This document shows, piece by piece, positions 35,680 to 46,939 of a DNA stretch of 64,000 nucleotides. The position numbers and the translations under genes are program-made. The stretch comes from Icerya purchasi (taxonomy: Eukaryota; Arthropoda; Insecta; Hemiptera; Monophlebidae). Position 1 is the first letter of the stretch. The number at the start of each line of letters is the position of its first letter. The stretch spans positions 28,471,083-28,535,082 of the forward strand of contig CM077115.1 in the NCBI GenBank assembly GCA_039619475.1. The letters are read 5' to 3'. The notes beneath the pieces were generated by a model. That model did no database searches and was not told the origin of the DNA. It worked only from the letters and a program-made list of their open reading frames with translations.

Positions 35680-36530
35680 AAAAAAAAATTATTTCGCGAT
35701 AGAATAAGGACTGTATAAAACCGCCCTTAGGGAATAGCCAGAAAAGATCTGATGAAATTAAAAAGAAACACTCCTGCTTAGAAAAATCATATTAACTTTC
35801 AAAAAGTGCGAGCAGCAACCGGATTCAAGATGTTGGGTTGAGTTTACTCTCCATCTTTAAACTCAAATGTTTTTGCTACTACAGTGTGAAATAAAATCTG
35901 CTAAAGGAAAGGTCAAACATTTGTTTTATTGCATTCTGATTAAAAATAAAAATATGCAGCAATCAGTCAATCTTAGCTGAAGTTTTTGCGACAAAAAATC
36001 TAGCTAAAATCGCAAGCAATCGTAAGAAGAGCAAATGTACAGATTAGAATATGAAAAAACGTCTCTTTTGAAAATAATGAAGAATTGTACAATTTCATTA
36101 TTGAAGAATGAAGGAAGTTTAAGAATGATGCGAATGATGGCATAAATAACGAATTTCTTTTTTTTTTTATATATATATATATATATATAACTCGGCCATT
36201 TTGGCCTCGCAAGGTGCTGTGCCCCTTGACCCTTCTTGCTTTTATTTCTGTCTTTTTCTCTTCTATACTTTGTATAAAATGATCAAAATTTACAACGTAA
36301 TTCTTACTGGCATCAACACAAAAAAAATAACATAATCACAAAAATCCTACCTTAACATTTAACTTTCGTTATATAAAATTAAGAGATTTTTTAAATAAAA
36401 ATCACAAAAATTCTATAAAATATAACAAACGTTACATAAAACTGAGACATTTTTTTGGGACATTTTGCATTACATAAAATTGGGACATTTTTTTTTAATG
36501 GGGGGTAGCCTAAGAATTATGTTGTAATAA

Positions 36531-36563
<33 letters not shown>

Positions 36564-37930
36564 CGTATATAATATATGGCTATAGCTAACAAGAACGACT
36601 AGCTAAACACAAGCTGTATATAACAAATTTTACAAAACATCTTCCAGCAAAACCAGTTTTAAACAGTTATTAACAATATATATGACCTCTCGTATATATG
36701 GCAGCCACAGACATTTCGAAAACGCTGGCATAAGTAATTGCTATGTCAGTTCCTAAACCTGGTAGAAAAATTCGTAAATTAAAAAACTTTAGGCCCATTT
36801 TTCTCACCTCTGCGTTATGTAAATATTTAGGAAAAAATGATAAACCGTAGACTGTTCGAGAAAACTGAAATTTAGTTTCTTCACTGCAGTGTGGATTTTG
36901 AAATAAAACATTTACCACACTATATTATTAAGTAAAAAAAAAAAAAAAAAAAAAAAGTTTATATGCAAAACAAAAATAGCACGTTTTAGCAGTCTTTTTT
37001 GATCTTGAAAAATCTCTCGATACTAGATGACGACGAAGGATTTTACATTATAAACACCTGACGAGAATATATCTTATTTCATAAAAAAAGAGAAAAAAAC
37101 GAAATGAGCAGGTCGTTCCCGAATCAGAAGAGCATCGTCGTGTTTATGTCCACCTGAAAATGGAGTAAAAATCGATTTTAAGCTCTGCGCTATTTATTAT
37201 TGCGTTAAATAATGTTAAATCGGTAATGTAAAATATTTTATAGCTTATTTTCCGATGGCACGTAGCCATTTTTTTCATTTCCCCGAGGTGTTAGCATCGA
37301 TGAAAAAAAGCTGTAATCAAAAAAATGTGCAGTATGGCTATAGTATTGGTTTGTGGATAGTTTTTACTATGAAGAGCGAATGGATGGCTCCACCTTCATT
37401 GGGAAGGAAATTCTTGGAGAAAAGTTTCGTATTCGTCTCAAAATCCAGCTTTATATGAAACTTTTCCAGTTACAGAAATCCTCTACTTGATTCTTAAGAA
37501 CATTCTACCATAGCATCTGCTTCAAATCAACGTCATTGTATCGGTAATGAATGAAACGGCGTCTCTGATTTTATTACAGCAAATCAAGTCGAAATTTAAG
37601 CAAAAAATTGTAAAATGCAAGGAATATATGTACATTGATACTTCTAAATACCTTTGTAGATGATGTAGCGCGATCGTGAACAAATTATTATTTAGTTAAT
37701 TTAGGCGATAAAATTAGCTGTGGATATGGCGATCTCTAAAGATCGCAACAGATTTCAGATATGCTCAGACTCTCTCAACTCTAAATTAAATCCCGTCACT
37801 ACTAGGTATTCCTACGTTATTTCATCTTATTACCAATCTTTTGTCTCGGATTCTTTCGCTACAAATCACAATGTTGCACATGCAGTATTTCCTTACGTCT
37901 CTAACCAAGCGCGCTATCATAAGCTGTCTT
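35680..37930 (+). pseudogene. Family A copy 4, heavily decayed ORF2
   Basis: Scattered matches in the right order to copies 1 and 2: linker text HINFQKVRAATGF (about 35780), LIKNKN, then after an inserted repeat SVPKPGRKIRKLKNFRPIFLTSALCKY (split over about 36740-36830), SFLILKNLSILDD corresponding to RT motif A, and an RNase H piece with ICSDSL at about 37757. Motif C was not found. Frames change every 50-100 bp, so this is much older than copies 1-3. The (TA)n-bounded repeat at 36164-36560 inserted into it. Confidence 0.75.
36164..36560 (+). repeat. (TA)n-bounded dispersed repeat, copy A
   Basis: About 350 bp beginning after a (TA)n tract with CTCGGCCATTTTGGCCTCGC and a GGTGCTGTGCCCCTTGACC block. 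It has several TACATAAAA...GGGACATTTTTT motifs and ends GGGGGGTAGCCTAAGAATTA before another (TA)n tract. Matching copies lie at 44130-44700 (reverse) and 58778-59535. There is no ORF and no terminal inverted repeat. Confidence 0.88.
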
Positions 37931-38851
37931 AATTAGATACAAATATATTAATTTAGTTGAATATTCGCCGGTCAGATAGCGTATTTAAAAATTCGACTGA
38001 TAACGTTTTCAAATCTCACTCCGTTTCAGGTATTGATTAAGCCTAGTTTTAAACCTTTCGTAAATGCTCTGTCTTCGTTCTCTCCTCGTTACTCTGTACT
38101 CTGACTGTCTTCATAACTGGTTCTAGGTGTGTGTTTCGAAGTATAAATAGATTTTTAAAGTTTCTAAAAATTGACTTCAGCGCGAGCTCTCGATGGTCCA
38201 CCAGTACGTTGTAACGATATCGTTGAGTCGGACAGTACTCCGTTATCTAATCGTATTCGCAAGTTAGCTGAAATCGGTACAACTCTACCGGGCGGAGAAG
38301 TTATCTGGGAAAGGGTAAATGTGAGCGGGGGAAAAAAAAGGAAACGGGCAGTTCTTTTTCTTTCCAGGCCAATTAGGCTCGCTACATTAGACGAATTCCA
38401 TACAATCCACGGTATCTTATGAGGCAGGTTTTTTTCGTGGAACTCTACAATTTCCTTAAAACGTTACTCATTAGCGTATGCTCAAAAAAGTAACTAGACA
38501 CTTTAAATTCACTTTTTTTTCGCAACGCGCTAACAGCTAAAACCGCTAAAACCGCTAAAACCGCTACCAATCAAACCTTCCTCGTAGTAATAATGCAACT
38601 ATGTGATTCAGTGATGTTAAAACCTTCCTCGGAAAAATTCTTTATTCCTTGTAAAAACCAAAAATCCGTATCTTCCGAGATTACTTTGAACGAGCATGCA
38701 AACAGAGATAGACAGAGATTAGTTGTGCTGGTCCCGAAGTATATTTTTTGCGTTAATTGCATTCGTTAATATACATGCGGATGTGTAATCTCAAATATAA
38801 TATCGGAGGCATTCAAATTACAGGTTGCTGCGAGTACTCCTATGTATTCTA

Positions 38852-38887
<36 letters not shown>

Positions 38888-41046
38888 CGGTAGATTATTT
38901 AAATTTTCGACCGGACATACGTACAAATACATTTTCTTCATATTATCAAATAGCCGGGCTGTTACAAATATTGCACGCATTATTACAAAGTAAAAAATTT
39001 AATAACATGCAGATACGGATAATCGATTACCGAATACATAATTACAGATTGCTCTGCAGATAATTATACCTTTTTTCTTTATAACGAATAGAAATACTTT
39101 TCCGAAAGCCTTTAATTAAAGTTGAGAGAAATAAACGTTGATGTTATAATTAATGAATTCGTTTTTGCTCTGCTAGTCTTGTTTATTTATTATTTTTCCA
39201 TAGCATTGTTAAGACTCTTCATTTCTTTTCCACTCGACTACGATAAGCCACTTGGCCAGATGATTAAATCGCCTTATAAAAATGTCGCTAAAGGCAGCCG
39301 GTGGTTTTGCACGTTAAATTTATTCACGGCGGGATGGCGGTTTTAAAACGTCCAGTACTCCCAGTATGCGATGAATAAAATATCAGTTGGGCCATTTGCT
39401 TTCATTAAGAAAAAGAGGAAAAAATTCGCGAGTTAGTATTTTTCGCGGTATTTTGTTACTTGTTTTTTATGTTTTGGTTAAGGCGCACCTTTTACAAATT
39501 ATAGAGATTAACTACGTCAAAAATATTTCAGAGCTTAACTTTTTTTTCCATATACTAGCAGGTATATGCGGAAAGATCTTTTACGTCTAAGGTCACCGGC
39601 GTTTCGATTACTCGAATATAATATATTGCGTACCTAATTAAATGGTAATTATTTTAGCCTCACCGGGGCGGGAGAAACAATGCAGACACACTCGAAATAG
39701 CTGCTGTAAAGCAATATTGCCAATTTTATAACCGTTTAGAAAAAATATAAATGCGTTGGTACACCGTAAGTAACATTCTAATAATAATAATAACAATAAT
39801 AATAATAATATATTTTAACGAGTTTCAAATGGCCCCGTTATGCAGATTCATAAGGTAAAAAATTTTGATCGGTAAAGCAAACATTCTCGATTACCTTCTA
39901 GGACAACTGGCGAAATTTGTTTTTGATTTATCGACGGAAAAGAATATTAATGCATAAATATTTGGTAAAGATGGTATACATAAAAAAACGATTACACTGC
40001 TTTAGGGCGTATTTGAACGCGTGTTATTTTGACTTGTATTCTAAAGTTACTTTTCAGCTATTTCTCATCAATAGTGCCAAAACATTTCCTGATAATGGTT
40101 ATTAAAGGTATTTCTTGATGCAGCACGCATCGGGATGGGAGACAAGTGTACCACCAGCGTCTGTTAAGATTGCATCTCAGTACTCGTTAATATACCGCCC
40201 ATCTTTGATGTTCCATCACGAATCGCAGCCTAGGATCGAATAAAACAATCCGGCTACTGTTAAGAATTCGCGCATATCGCGAGAAACCTATAGCGCGCTA
40301 TCTGGAAAGAATTTTTATTTCCCGTACGGATGTCACTAAAACAGGCTCGATCCGAATTTATCCTTTTTCCACTCTAATTTCTCGTTCTTCACAAAAAGAT
40401 CATCTACCACATTACTCCCTATCGTTCGCCGTTCAGTTCGAAGTGATTTTCTGTACATTTCGACGACTGTATGCGATGTTATAAAAGACAAGCCGATCCT
40501 CCGCTGGTTAAAAATGGGACTTTTGCATCTGGGCTAAACGTTTAGGGAGGGTTACAAAAGTATTATTATTATCTACGCATTTATGTATTGTGTAATCTTT
40601 TCTTTTTTTTTTTTTTGTGGAAATTATACTAGTACTCTTGCGAGGCCAATTACTGTGCATGCGAAAGTAAAGCAAACTATGATAAAAACGATGCAAAATG
40701 AGAAAAATAAAACTATAAAAAGGTGAAAATCGATAACTACAAATGTAATGTATAAAAATAAGTAACGAGACCAATAAAAATTTATGCGTCTTAAAATTAC
40801 TTATTGTACTTACTATTTTTTGACATACTAAAAATTAATTTTAGAAAGAAAAAGAAAAAAAAATACTCAAAAATTAAATCAAAAATCCACAAACGTGGTT
40901 CAGTTACGTTATAACTTTTTCTGTGATGATGATGGTAACGGATGATGAAAAAAATCACCTTTGAGAGTTGGTGATTTTACGAAATGGATCGCGTTACCGG
41001 ATGGCTAAAGTTTTTTTTTTACGGTTAAAGTTTCTTTTATTATGTA
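37931..41046. other. Unassigned sequence, about 3.1 kb
   Basis: No protein family recognised. Contains a three-unit 9-bp repeat AAAACCGCT (about 38533-38563), an A33 run (38852-38884), an AAT microsatellite (39779-39812) and an AT-rich stretch. Small ATG frames (for example 39122-39346) are hydrophobic but lack support. Confidence 0.4.
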
Positions 41047-42399
41047 CAGTGTGGGCCAAAAGAACATTCCGAATTTTAAATGCTCGTCAAATAAAGACTA
41101 ATATATTTACGGAAATGAAACAAACGTTGAAATACTTCAAAAAGAACGCCATTTATTGTATACTATTAGTTTTGAACAATACTCCGTATGAATAGTCACC
41201 ATTTTGATTTTTACATTGTTGCAATCTTTCCTCAAAATTATGCATTACTTTTTTAAGAGTTGGTTTTTTAATCGCCGCAATTTCCTTCTGAATGGCCAAT
41301 TTCATCTCGTCGGTTGTTGCTGGTTTACCCTCGTACACCTTGCTTCTCAAGTAGCCCCATAGGTAAAAATCTGTCGGTGTTAAATCCGGACTGCGCGGCG
41401 GCCAAAACAGCTCACAGTTTCGCGAAATCAAGCGGTCCTGAAACTTCTCTCTTAATAACCGCAAAACATCGTTACGAATATGTGGTGTGGCCCCGTCTTG
41501 TTGAAACCACGTTTTAAATAATGCAATCCTCTTCCGTCTGAGCTCCGGTAGAAAAAACTCGTTTAACATTTGGATGTAGCGGTCGCCGTTCACAGTAACA
41601 TTCGCTCCGCCCTCCTCGAAGAAGTAGGGACCGATTATCGCTTTCGCACTGACTGCGCACCATATCGTGATACCAGGGGAGTGCAAGGGTACCGGGTGAA
41701 CGATTCGAGGGTTCTCAGTAGCATAATACCGCATGTTTTGTTTATTAACGTTACCATTTAAATCGAAATGCGCCTCGTCGCTAAAAAAAACATAATCCAA
41801 ATCGACGTCTTCTTCCTCCAGCATATCCAAAAATTTATTACAAAATACTAACCTTCTTGGCTTATCTGTTGGTATCAATTCTTCTTGGGTTAGTTGTATC
41901 TTGTATGGGTGCATATTGAGGTCGTTTCGAATTATTCTTCTGAGTGAAGTACGGGGAATTTTCAAGGCGGAAGCCTGGTGACGAACGGATCTGCGCGGAC
42001 TTCGCGACAATGCTACGCGCACTTTTTCGATGTTTGTCGGGGTTCTAGACGATCGACGGCAACCTTGATGGTTGACCGCCACCACACTACCGTATTCTCG
42101 GAAGTTTTTTACCCATTTGAGGATACTTTTACGGTCGGGGGGATTGTCATGACGTTTTAAATCAAATTGTTTTTTAAACGCGCGTTGTACCGCGATTACA
42201 CTTTCACCGTTTTTCACAAAGTACTCGACAACGAAAGAGCGTTGTTTACGCGTCCACTACATCATGACTACTAACCAACTATATTTATATTAAACGGCAT
42301 ATTATTTAGCGCCAGATGGCGTTGCAATCGTCACGCTAACTTACAGTGTATGATTTTGACGAGCGTTTGAAATTCGGGATGTTCTTTTGGCCCACCCTA
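41047..42399 (-). mobile_element. DD41D mariner-like transposon, almost complete
   Basis: 1,353 bp with 45-bp terminal inverted repeats (41047-41091 and 42355-42399, about 5 mismatches) starting CAGTGTGGGCC on the left and TAGGGTGGGCC on the right when read inward. Flanking TA dinucleotides at 41045-41046 and 42400-42401 form the expected TSD. It encodes one transposase on the minus strand. This is one of the youngest-looking insertions in the window. Confidence 0.95.
41153..42265 (-). pseudogene. DD41D mariner transposase, one nonsense codon near the start
   Basis: Reading from ATG ATG (42265-42260) the third codon is TAG (42257-42259). After it the frame is open for 367 codons to the stop at 41153, beginning WTRKQRSFVVEYF, a usual N-terminus in this family. 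It contains paired helix-turn-helix DNA-binding text (DRKSILKWVKNF and ALKIPRTSLRRII), then catalytic VFFSDEAHF (first Asp), WFQQDGATPH (second Asp) and SPDLTPTDFYLWG (third Asp). By count 41 residues separate the second and third Asp, giving DD41D, the rosa-like mariner lineage. Transposase cuts at the TIRs and integrates at TA. With no ATG soon after the TAG, this copy is probably inactive unless the stop is read through. Confidence 0.93.
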
Positions 42400-42401
42400 T
42401 A

Positions 42402-43425
42402 CTTCACAGTTTAAATCGGAACTTTTAAAATTAAATCAAGTGTCCTCGGGTGTCAGAGGATGTGATATCCGAAAGTCCCAGATAGATTCAACGCAGCGAA
42501 ACATGATCAGAAATTCGTAATATAAGGTAATTACGAAATGGAAATAAAATGCCGTTTTATTTTTAATAATACAAAACGAATGCGTGCCGGAAATCGTTTT
42601 ACGTCACGGGAAGGAAATAATGAAATTAACGCGTTACATAAAACGATTAGTCCGCACTTTGTTTACCTCCGCTTCTGTCAGAATTGTCTTAATTTATTAT
42701 TTCTTTCACCTTTTTCCTGTCATAATTAATTTTCATCTTTTTTGTTTCGTTTTTTTTTTTTTTTGTAAAGTTCGTTCAATTCTGCGATCTCTGTGTTATA
42801 ATTTGTGACGTTGAAATTCTTCCATGCCCGCTCAATGATTTTCTGTTATTTACCTCAAATTTTTAATCTTCGCACTTTTATTCGGTACAGTTCCTTATCC
42901 TTTTTGCCGTTTAAACTTCTTGTTACTTTTACTTTCCCCCAATATTTAATTTTCTATTTTTCTTTAGCCATTCTCGAAGAAGCGGATCATTCTAAGATTG
43001 GCCGCCGACATTCTCGTCAGATGTCATAAGTACTTGGTGCATAATGAAAAGCTTAATTCCGCAATCACTTTGTATCGGTGGAAATATTCGATATCTCGGT
43101 TAAAAATAAATAAAAATAAAAACTTCGTTTGCTCCGGCCAAAATTGCGGACCAAAAAAAAAAAAAAAAAAACCATTCTTTGTAAATTTGATTTTCACTGT
43201 TGCACAGAATGCAATTGCTTTCCGTAGCGATCTGTATGTCGGACCGAAGTAGCACATGGTAACTTCGAGCGGGAAAATATGATTCTTTGAAATTTTACAA
43301 AACACACACGCTACTACGGAAAGATACCGAAATGGATGCAATTTTGCTTCTATACATTCGGCTCAAGGATAATGAATCAGTATTGTGTCGGTAATGACGT
43401 GCAGTACCGAAATACAAATATAAAA
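42402..43425. other. Unassigned sequence
   Basis: AT-rich, with T and A runs at about 42750 and 43155. No gene recognised on either strand. Confidence 0.4.
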
Positions 43426-43429
43426 TTAA

Positions 43430-43775
43430 CTCATCCGGCTATGGAAAGACAAATGATCGGTATTGCGCTGAAAGATCGCGTAAAAGCGACGGACAATAAT
43501 ACCTGATGTAGTACTCAGAGCCGCAGAACACGCAGGCGATGTAGATCGTGATGATCATGTATGATGGAACAAGAACATGATGTGTAATGGAGATCTTATG
43601 AGAGTATCAAAGAAGCGGAGAAAAACTGTCCCGATGTGATGAGTTGAAGACATATGAACGGAAAGGCGGCAAAATGGATGCAAAGTGCGCTTGATCGTTT
43701 TCGAATGAAAGAAATCAGAGAAGACCAAGAATAGAAGTTAACGAAAAAGAAGAATACGCACGCATTAATTACAAC
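43430..43775 (+). pseudogene. C-terminal RT tail of an endonuclease-RT (RTE/L1-like) LINE
   Basis: Frame pieces ERQMIGIALKDRVKATD-like (about 43440-43490), AAEHAGDVDRDDHV and AKWMQSALDRFRMKEIRED (about 43660-43720) follow the order of the common arthropod LINE C-terminus (RQMLGI-type, then the RWTD-KR-WMQ-AQDR segment). It is frameshifted and has no catalytic core. It runs directly into the GAAGGAGGTTACACG repeat, which fits that repeat being its 3'UTR. Confidence 0.6.
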
Positions 43776-44128
43776 GTTCCAAAAAAAGAAGGAGGTTACA
43801 CGTTCGTCGGGTATGTTCTTTTTTTATGTTTGTTCACGCATAACTCATATTTATATAGACACCGATTTTACTGATTATCTACTAGAAAGAGTACCGTTCA
43901 ACTTAGGGACCATGTGAGTAATGATGAAAATCGGTGAACATAACTCGAGAATTCGTCAAGAAAAAGTGAAAAAATGTGGTCTTTTTGATAATAATTTTTT
44001 TTTTTTTATTATTTTTTATTAGTACAACAATGGCGGTTGACTTAAAATGCTATCAATTTGCAAAATTATCATGGAAATGGAGCTTTGTTACCGACTTCCA
44101 AAAAGAAGGAGGTTACACGTTCGTTGCG
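43776..44128 (+). repeat. Repeat framed by two CTTCCAAAAAGAAGGAGG copies
   Basis: TTCCAAAAAAAGAAGGAGGT at 43776 recurs at 44096 in direct orientation with the following TACACGTTCGT. The interior holds ATGTTTGTTCACGCATAACTC. Sequence of this type is common 3' of endonuclease-RT LINEs in insects, so I read it as their 3'UTR present once in full and once cut short. Confidence 0.65.
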
Positions 44129-44129
44129 T

Positions 44130-44631
44130 TTTTAGAATTACGTTGTAAATTTTGATCATTTTATAAAAAGTGTAGAAGAGAAAGAGACAGAAATGTAAAC
44201 AAGAGGGGTCAAACAGCTCCTTGTGAGACCAAAATGGCAGAGTTTATATATATATATATATATACATATATACATATATATATGTATATATTAATTACAA
44301 CGTAATTCTTAGGCTACCCTCCATTAGAAAAAATGTCCGAATTTTATGTAACGTTTGTTATATTTTATAAGATTTTTGTGATTGTTATTTAAAAAGTGTC
44401 ACAATTTGATGTAACGAAATATGTAACAAAAAATGTAACGAAAAAATGTCTTAATTTTATATAATGAAAGTTAAATGTTAGGATAGGATTTTTGTGATTA
44501 TGTTATTGCCAGTAAGAATTACATTGTAGATTTCGATCATTTTATACAAAGTATAGAAGAAAAAGAGACAGAAATAAAAGCAAGAGGGGTCAAACAGCCC
44601 CTTGCGACGCCAAAATGGCCGAGTTTATATG

Positions 44632-44699
<68 letters not shown>

Positions 44700-44700
44700 C
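44130..44700 (-). repeat. (TA)n-bounded dispersed repeat, copies B1 and B2 in tandem, reverse orientation
   Basis: B1 (44130-44258) holds only the end with CCAAAATGGCAGAGTTTATA. B2 (44290-44640) is essentially complete, from GTAATTCTTAGGCTACCCTCC to CCAAAATGGCCGAGTTTATA. Both are reverse complements of copy A at 36164. Each is bounded by (TA)n, and a roughly 55-bp TA tract follows B2 (44637-44695). Confidence 0.88.
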
Positions 44701-45160
44701 GTATTATTTTCCGCTACTCGCACTAAGCAGCGCATTGTGGACTTTTTTATGATAATAATAATAATAATAATAATATATACAAGGACGATATTTAAAAGAG
44801 AAAATTAAAAATTGATATTTCCAACAGATGTACTGAAAATAAGTTCAGTGCAATGATTTTAAATTTATAAAAGAACGGAAGAAGCACAAAAATAAAACAA
44901 TCAAACTGGAACATACCGGAACATAAAGATCTATTGAAATAAGAACTGAATCGACACTGATAATATTTTGAAAAAATTACAGTGGGTGAAATTAAACGAA
45001 TAATTTTATTTAAAAAAAAAAAAAAAAAAAAAAAAAACATTTTTCTTATTTAGAACGTCGTTATATAGAAAGCTAATCGAGCGGAATTTCTAAATTATCG
45101 AAAAAATGTTTACAATCGATGCACTGCTATCTTCGTTGCCTGTCAGAATAAGTTTTGCCA
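44701..45160. other. Spacer with microsatellite and A tract
   Basis: ATA microsatellite at 44752-44776 and an A24 run at 45014-45037. On the minus strand an AATAAA lies at about 45003-45008, a possible polyadenylation signal about 160 bp after the 45168-45860 coding frame. Confidence 0.5.
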
Positions 45161-45167
45161 GCGAGAA

Positions 45168-45860
45168 TTAAGTCAGATAATTTTTATTGTTGTCACGAAA
45201 TTTTATCGTATACCCGTCTTCCGGATTAATGATTTCTTCCTCGTAACCGGGCCAATTCGCTTCCATATTGCTATCGGGCAGTTCCTCGATGTACGTTTTT
45301 CTTTCTGTTCTGCTACTGCTCTTCTGAACTGGTCTCCGAAATTTGCTACTCTTTTTCGAAACCGATATTCCGGCTTCGCTATTTCGTTTCATCGAACGTT
45401 CCATAACCTCTTTGATGTTGTGTGACCAACTTACCGTACCGGTCATCTGCGTTCTGTCATGGTTATCAAGTAACAGCTTTTGTCGCGATTTCTGCTCTCG
45501 ATCCTTCGTCATCTGCCTCAGTTTGTGATAATAGTAGTACGTGATACCACCGGTCAATATAAACGCCAATATGACAATATTAGTCAGGGAAAAATCGATG
45601 TTTTCCCGTATCCGGATGGCCGGTTCTGGTTCCGACGATAAAGTCGTTATGAAGTACCTCTCCACTCGGCACGGAGTCACGTGCTCGGCCGATTCGTTGT
45701 TTCGCCAGATGTTCCAGTATTTACTGAACTGAGCTGCGGCTTCGTTAAACTCCTCGAACATGTTGTTACCATCGATGGTGCGATGATTTTTTCCATCCGT
45801 TTCCATGGCGGCGGACCGACTGTTGCGACGCGATCGAGTAGAAATTTTGTCGTGCACCAT
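45168..45860 (-). CDS. Predicted single-pass membrane protein, unrecognised
   Basis: 230 codons from ATG at 45860 (context CTGAAATGG) to TAA at 45168. Base composition is less AT-rich than the flanks, and the residue mix looks like a real protein. One clear hydrophobic helix, about residues 90-110 (SLTNIVILAFILTGGITYYYY), is followed by a basic stretch. The N-terminal about 85 residues are polar and acidic. The C-terminal half is Ser/Lys/Arg-rich (SSKFRRPVQKSSS) and ends acidic (PGYEEEIINPEDG). There is no signal peptide at the N-terminus. Upstream on the minus strand a pyrimidine tract and CAG-like AAAG lie about 20 bp before the ATG, so it could be an internal or last exon. I do not recognise the family; no TE domain is present. 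Confidence 0.65.
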   Translation of the reverse strand: MVHDKISTRSRRNSRSAAMETDGKNHRTIDGNNMFEEFNEAAAQFSKYWNIWRNNESAEHVTPCRVERYFITTLSSEPEPAIRIRENIDFSLTNIVILAFILTGGITYYYYHKLRQMTKDREQKSRQKLLLDNHDRTQMTGTVSWSHNIKEVMERSMKRNSEAGISVSKKSSKFRRPVQKSSSRTERKTYIEELPDSNMEANWPGYEEEIINPEDGYTIKFRDNNKNYLT

Positions 45861-46930
45861 TTCAGATGTTTTCTTTAACCAGGATGGGGAAAAAATGTTT
45901 CCGTATACTAAACGCGAATCGATGTTAAGATTATACTTTACTAGCCTTTTTCTTTTTTTTTCGATTATTATTATTTATTATTTTTTTTTTTTTAATCTCG
46001 CGAACCTAGCCAGCTAGTTTTACATAAATTAATATTATCTCGACAAAAAATATTCCATTCGCTGAAAATTGTTGCAATACGTTAAATCTCGAAAAATTCC
46101 GAACGAATGAAAGTTTTATTTTTATCGCTTACATAAGACGAAGCTGAAAGTGTTGAAAAGTAAGAGTTCACTGCGCGTTACAGACGATATCGGTCCTGAA
46201 AAAGGACATGATCCGCGTGCTAAGTAAAGTCACATACCCCTGGTAGGACGTCGGGGATTGTTAAACAGTAGTCCAATGGCATCAATGGGAGTATCGAGGG
46301 TCAGTTCCCTTCTCGAACAGCATGCTGTGGATACAAAATTGATGGAAAAAAAAAAATGATGCAGAAACGTTAAACCGCTAATAGACGAAAAATGTACATA
46401 CGGAAAAATATGTAGAAGCTGATCAATGAAATCCTTGCAACAAGTGTTAGAAAATACAATTAGGCACGAAAACAGTAGTTTAACGGATATTTAAAAAGGT
46501 ATAAGATTTGACATAGTTCCGAAATGAAAGCAATATCATTTAAATGATGAAATGGTAGAATAAAACTTGCCGGGCTGTGAAAGTGGAACTCTAAATAAAC
46601 AAGCGGTTAATTAACTGCATGCAATGGAAACGCTGATTCGGTGGAATGCCGAAGAAATCGAATGGGGGAGAAATGGTTTTAGCGGAAACGAATGAAATGA
46701 AATTTTTTATTTTTTTTTATATATACTTTCTTCAAGATTTCCTGTAAAAATTTAATAAAAATGCGCTAAAAAGTGAAAAAATCGATAAAAGATAATATAT
46801 TTTACAGTAAAATATGCCATATTCATAAGTAACTTCAATCGGAGCATAAAATAAGCTATAAATAAATGTCACCTTGTAAACGGCGATTTGCCGACTATAT
46901 TAGTAGAAAAATTTTACGGATGTAGTAACG
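45861..46930. other. Unassigned sequence
   Basis: No gene recognised. About 45950-46000 is T-rich. If the 45168-45860 ORF is spliced, upstream exons could lie here, but I see no convincing partner. Confidence 0.35.
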
Positions 46931-46939
46931 ATGAATATA

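Noticed and set aside
38852..38884. Long A run as a retrotransposon tail
   Set aside because: No coding or hairpin remnant upstream and no TSD could be found, so it is left as a simple repeat.
42217..42217. GTG codon as transposase start
   Set aside because: GTG starts are not expected in this organism; the natural start is the ATG pair at 42260-42265 followed by a TAG.
44602..44808. Tyr/Ile repeat protein
   Set aside because: Translation of the (TA)n microsatellite and repeat copy B2.
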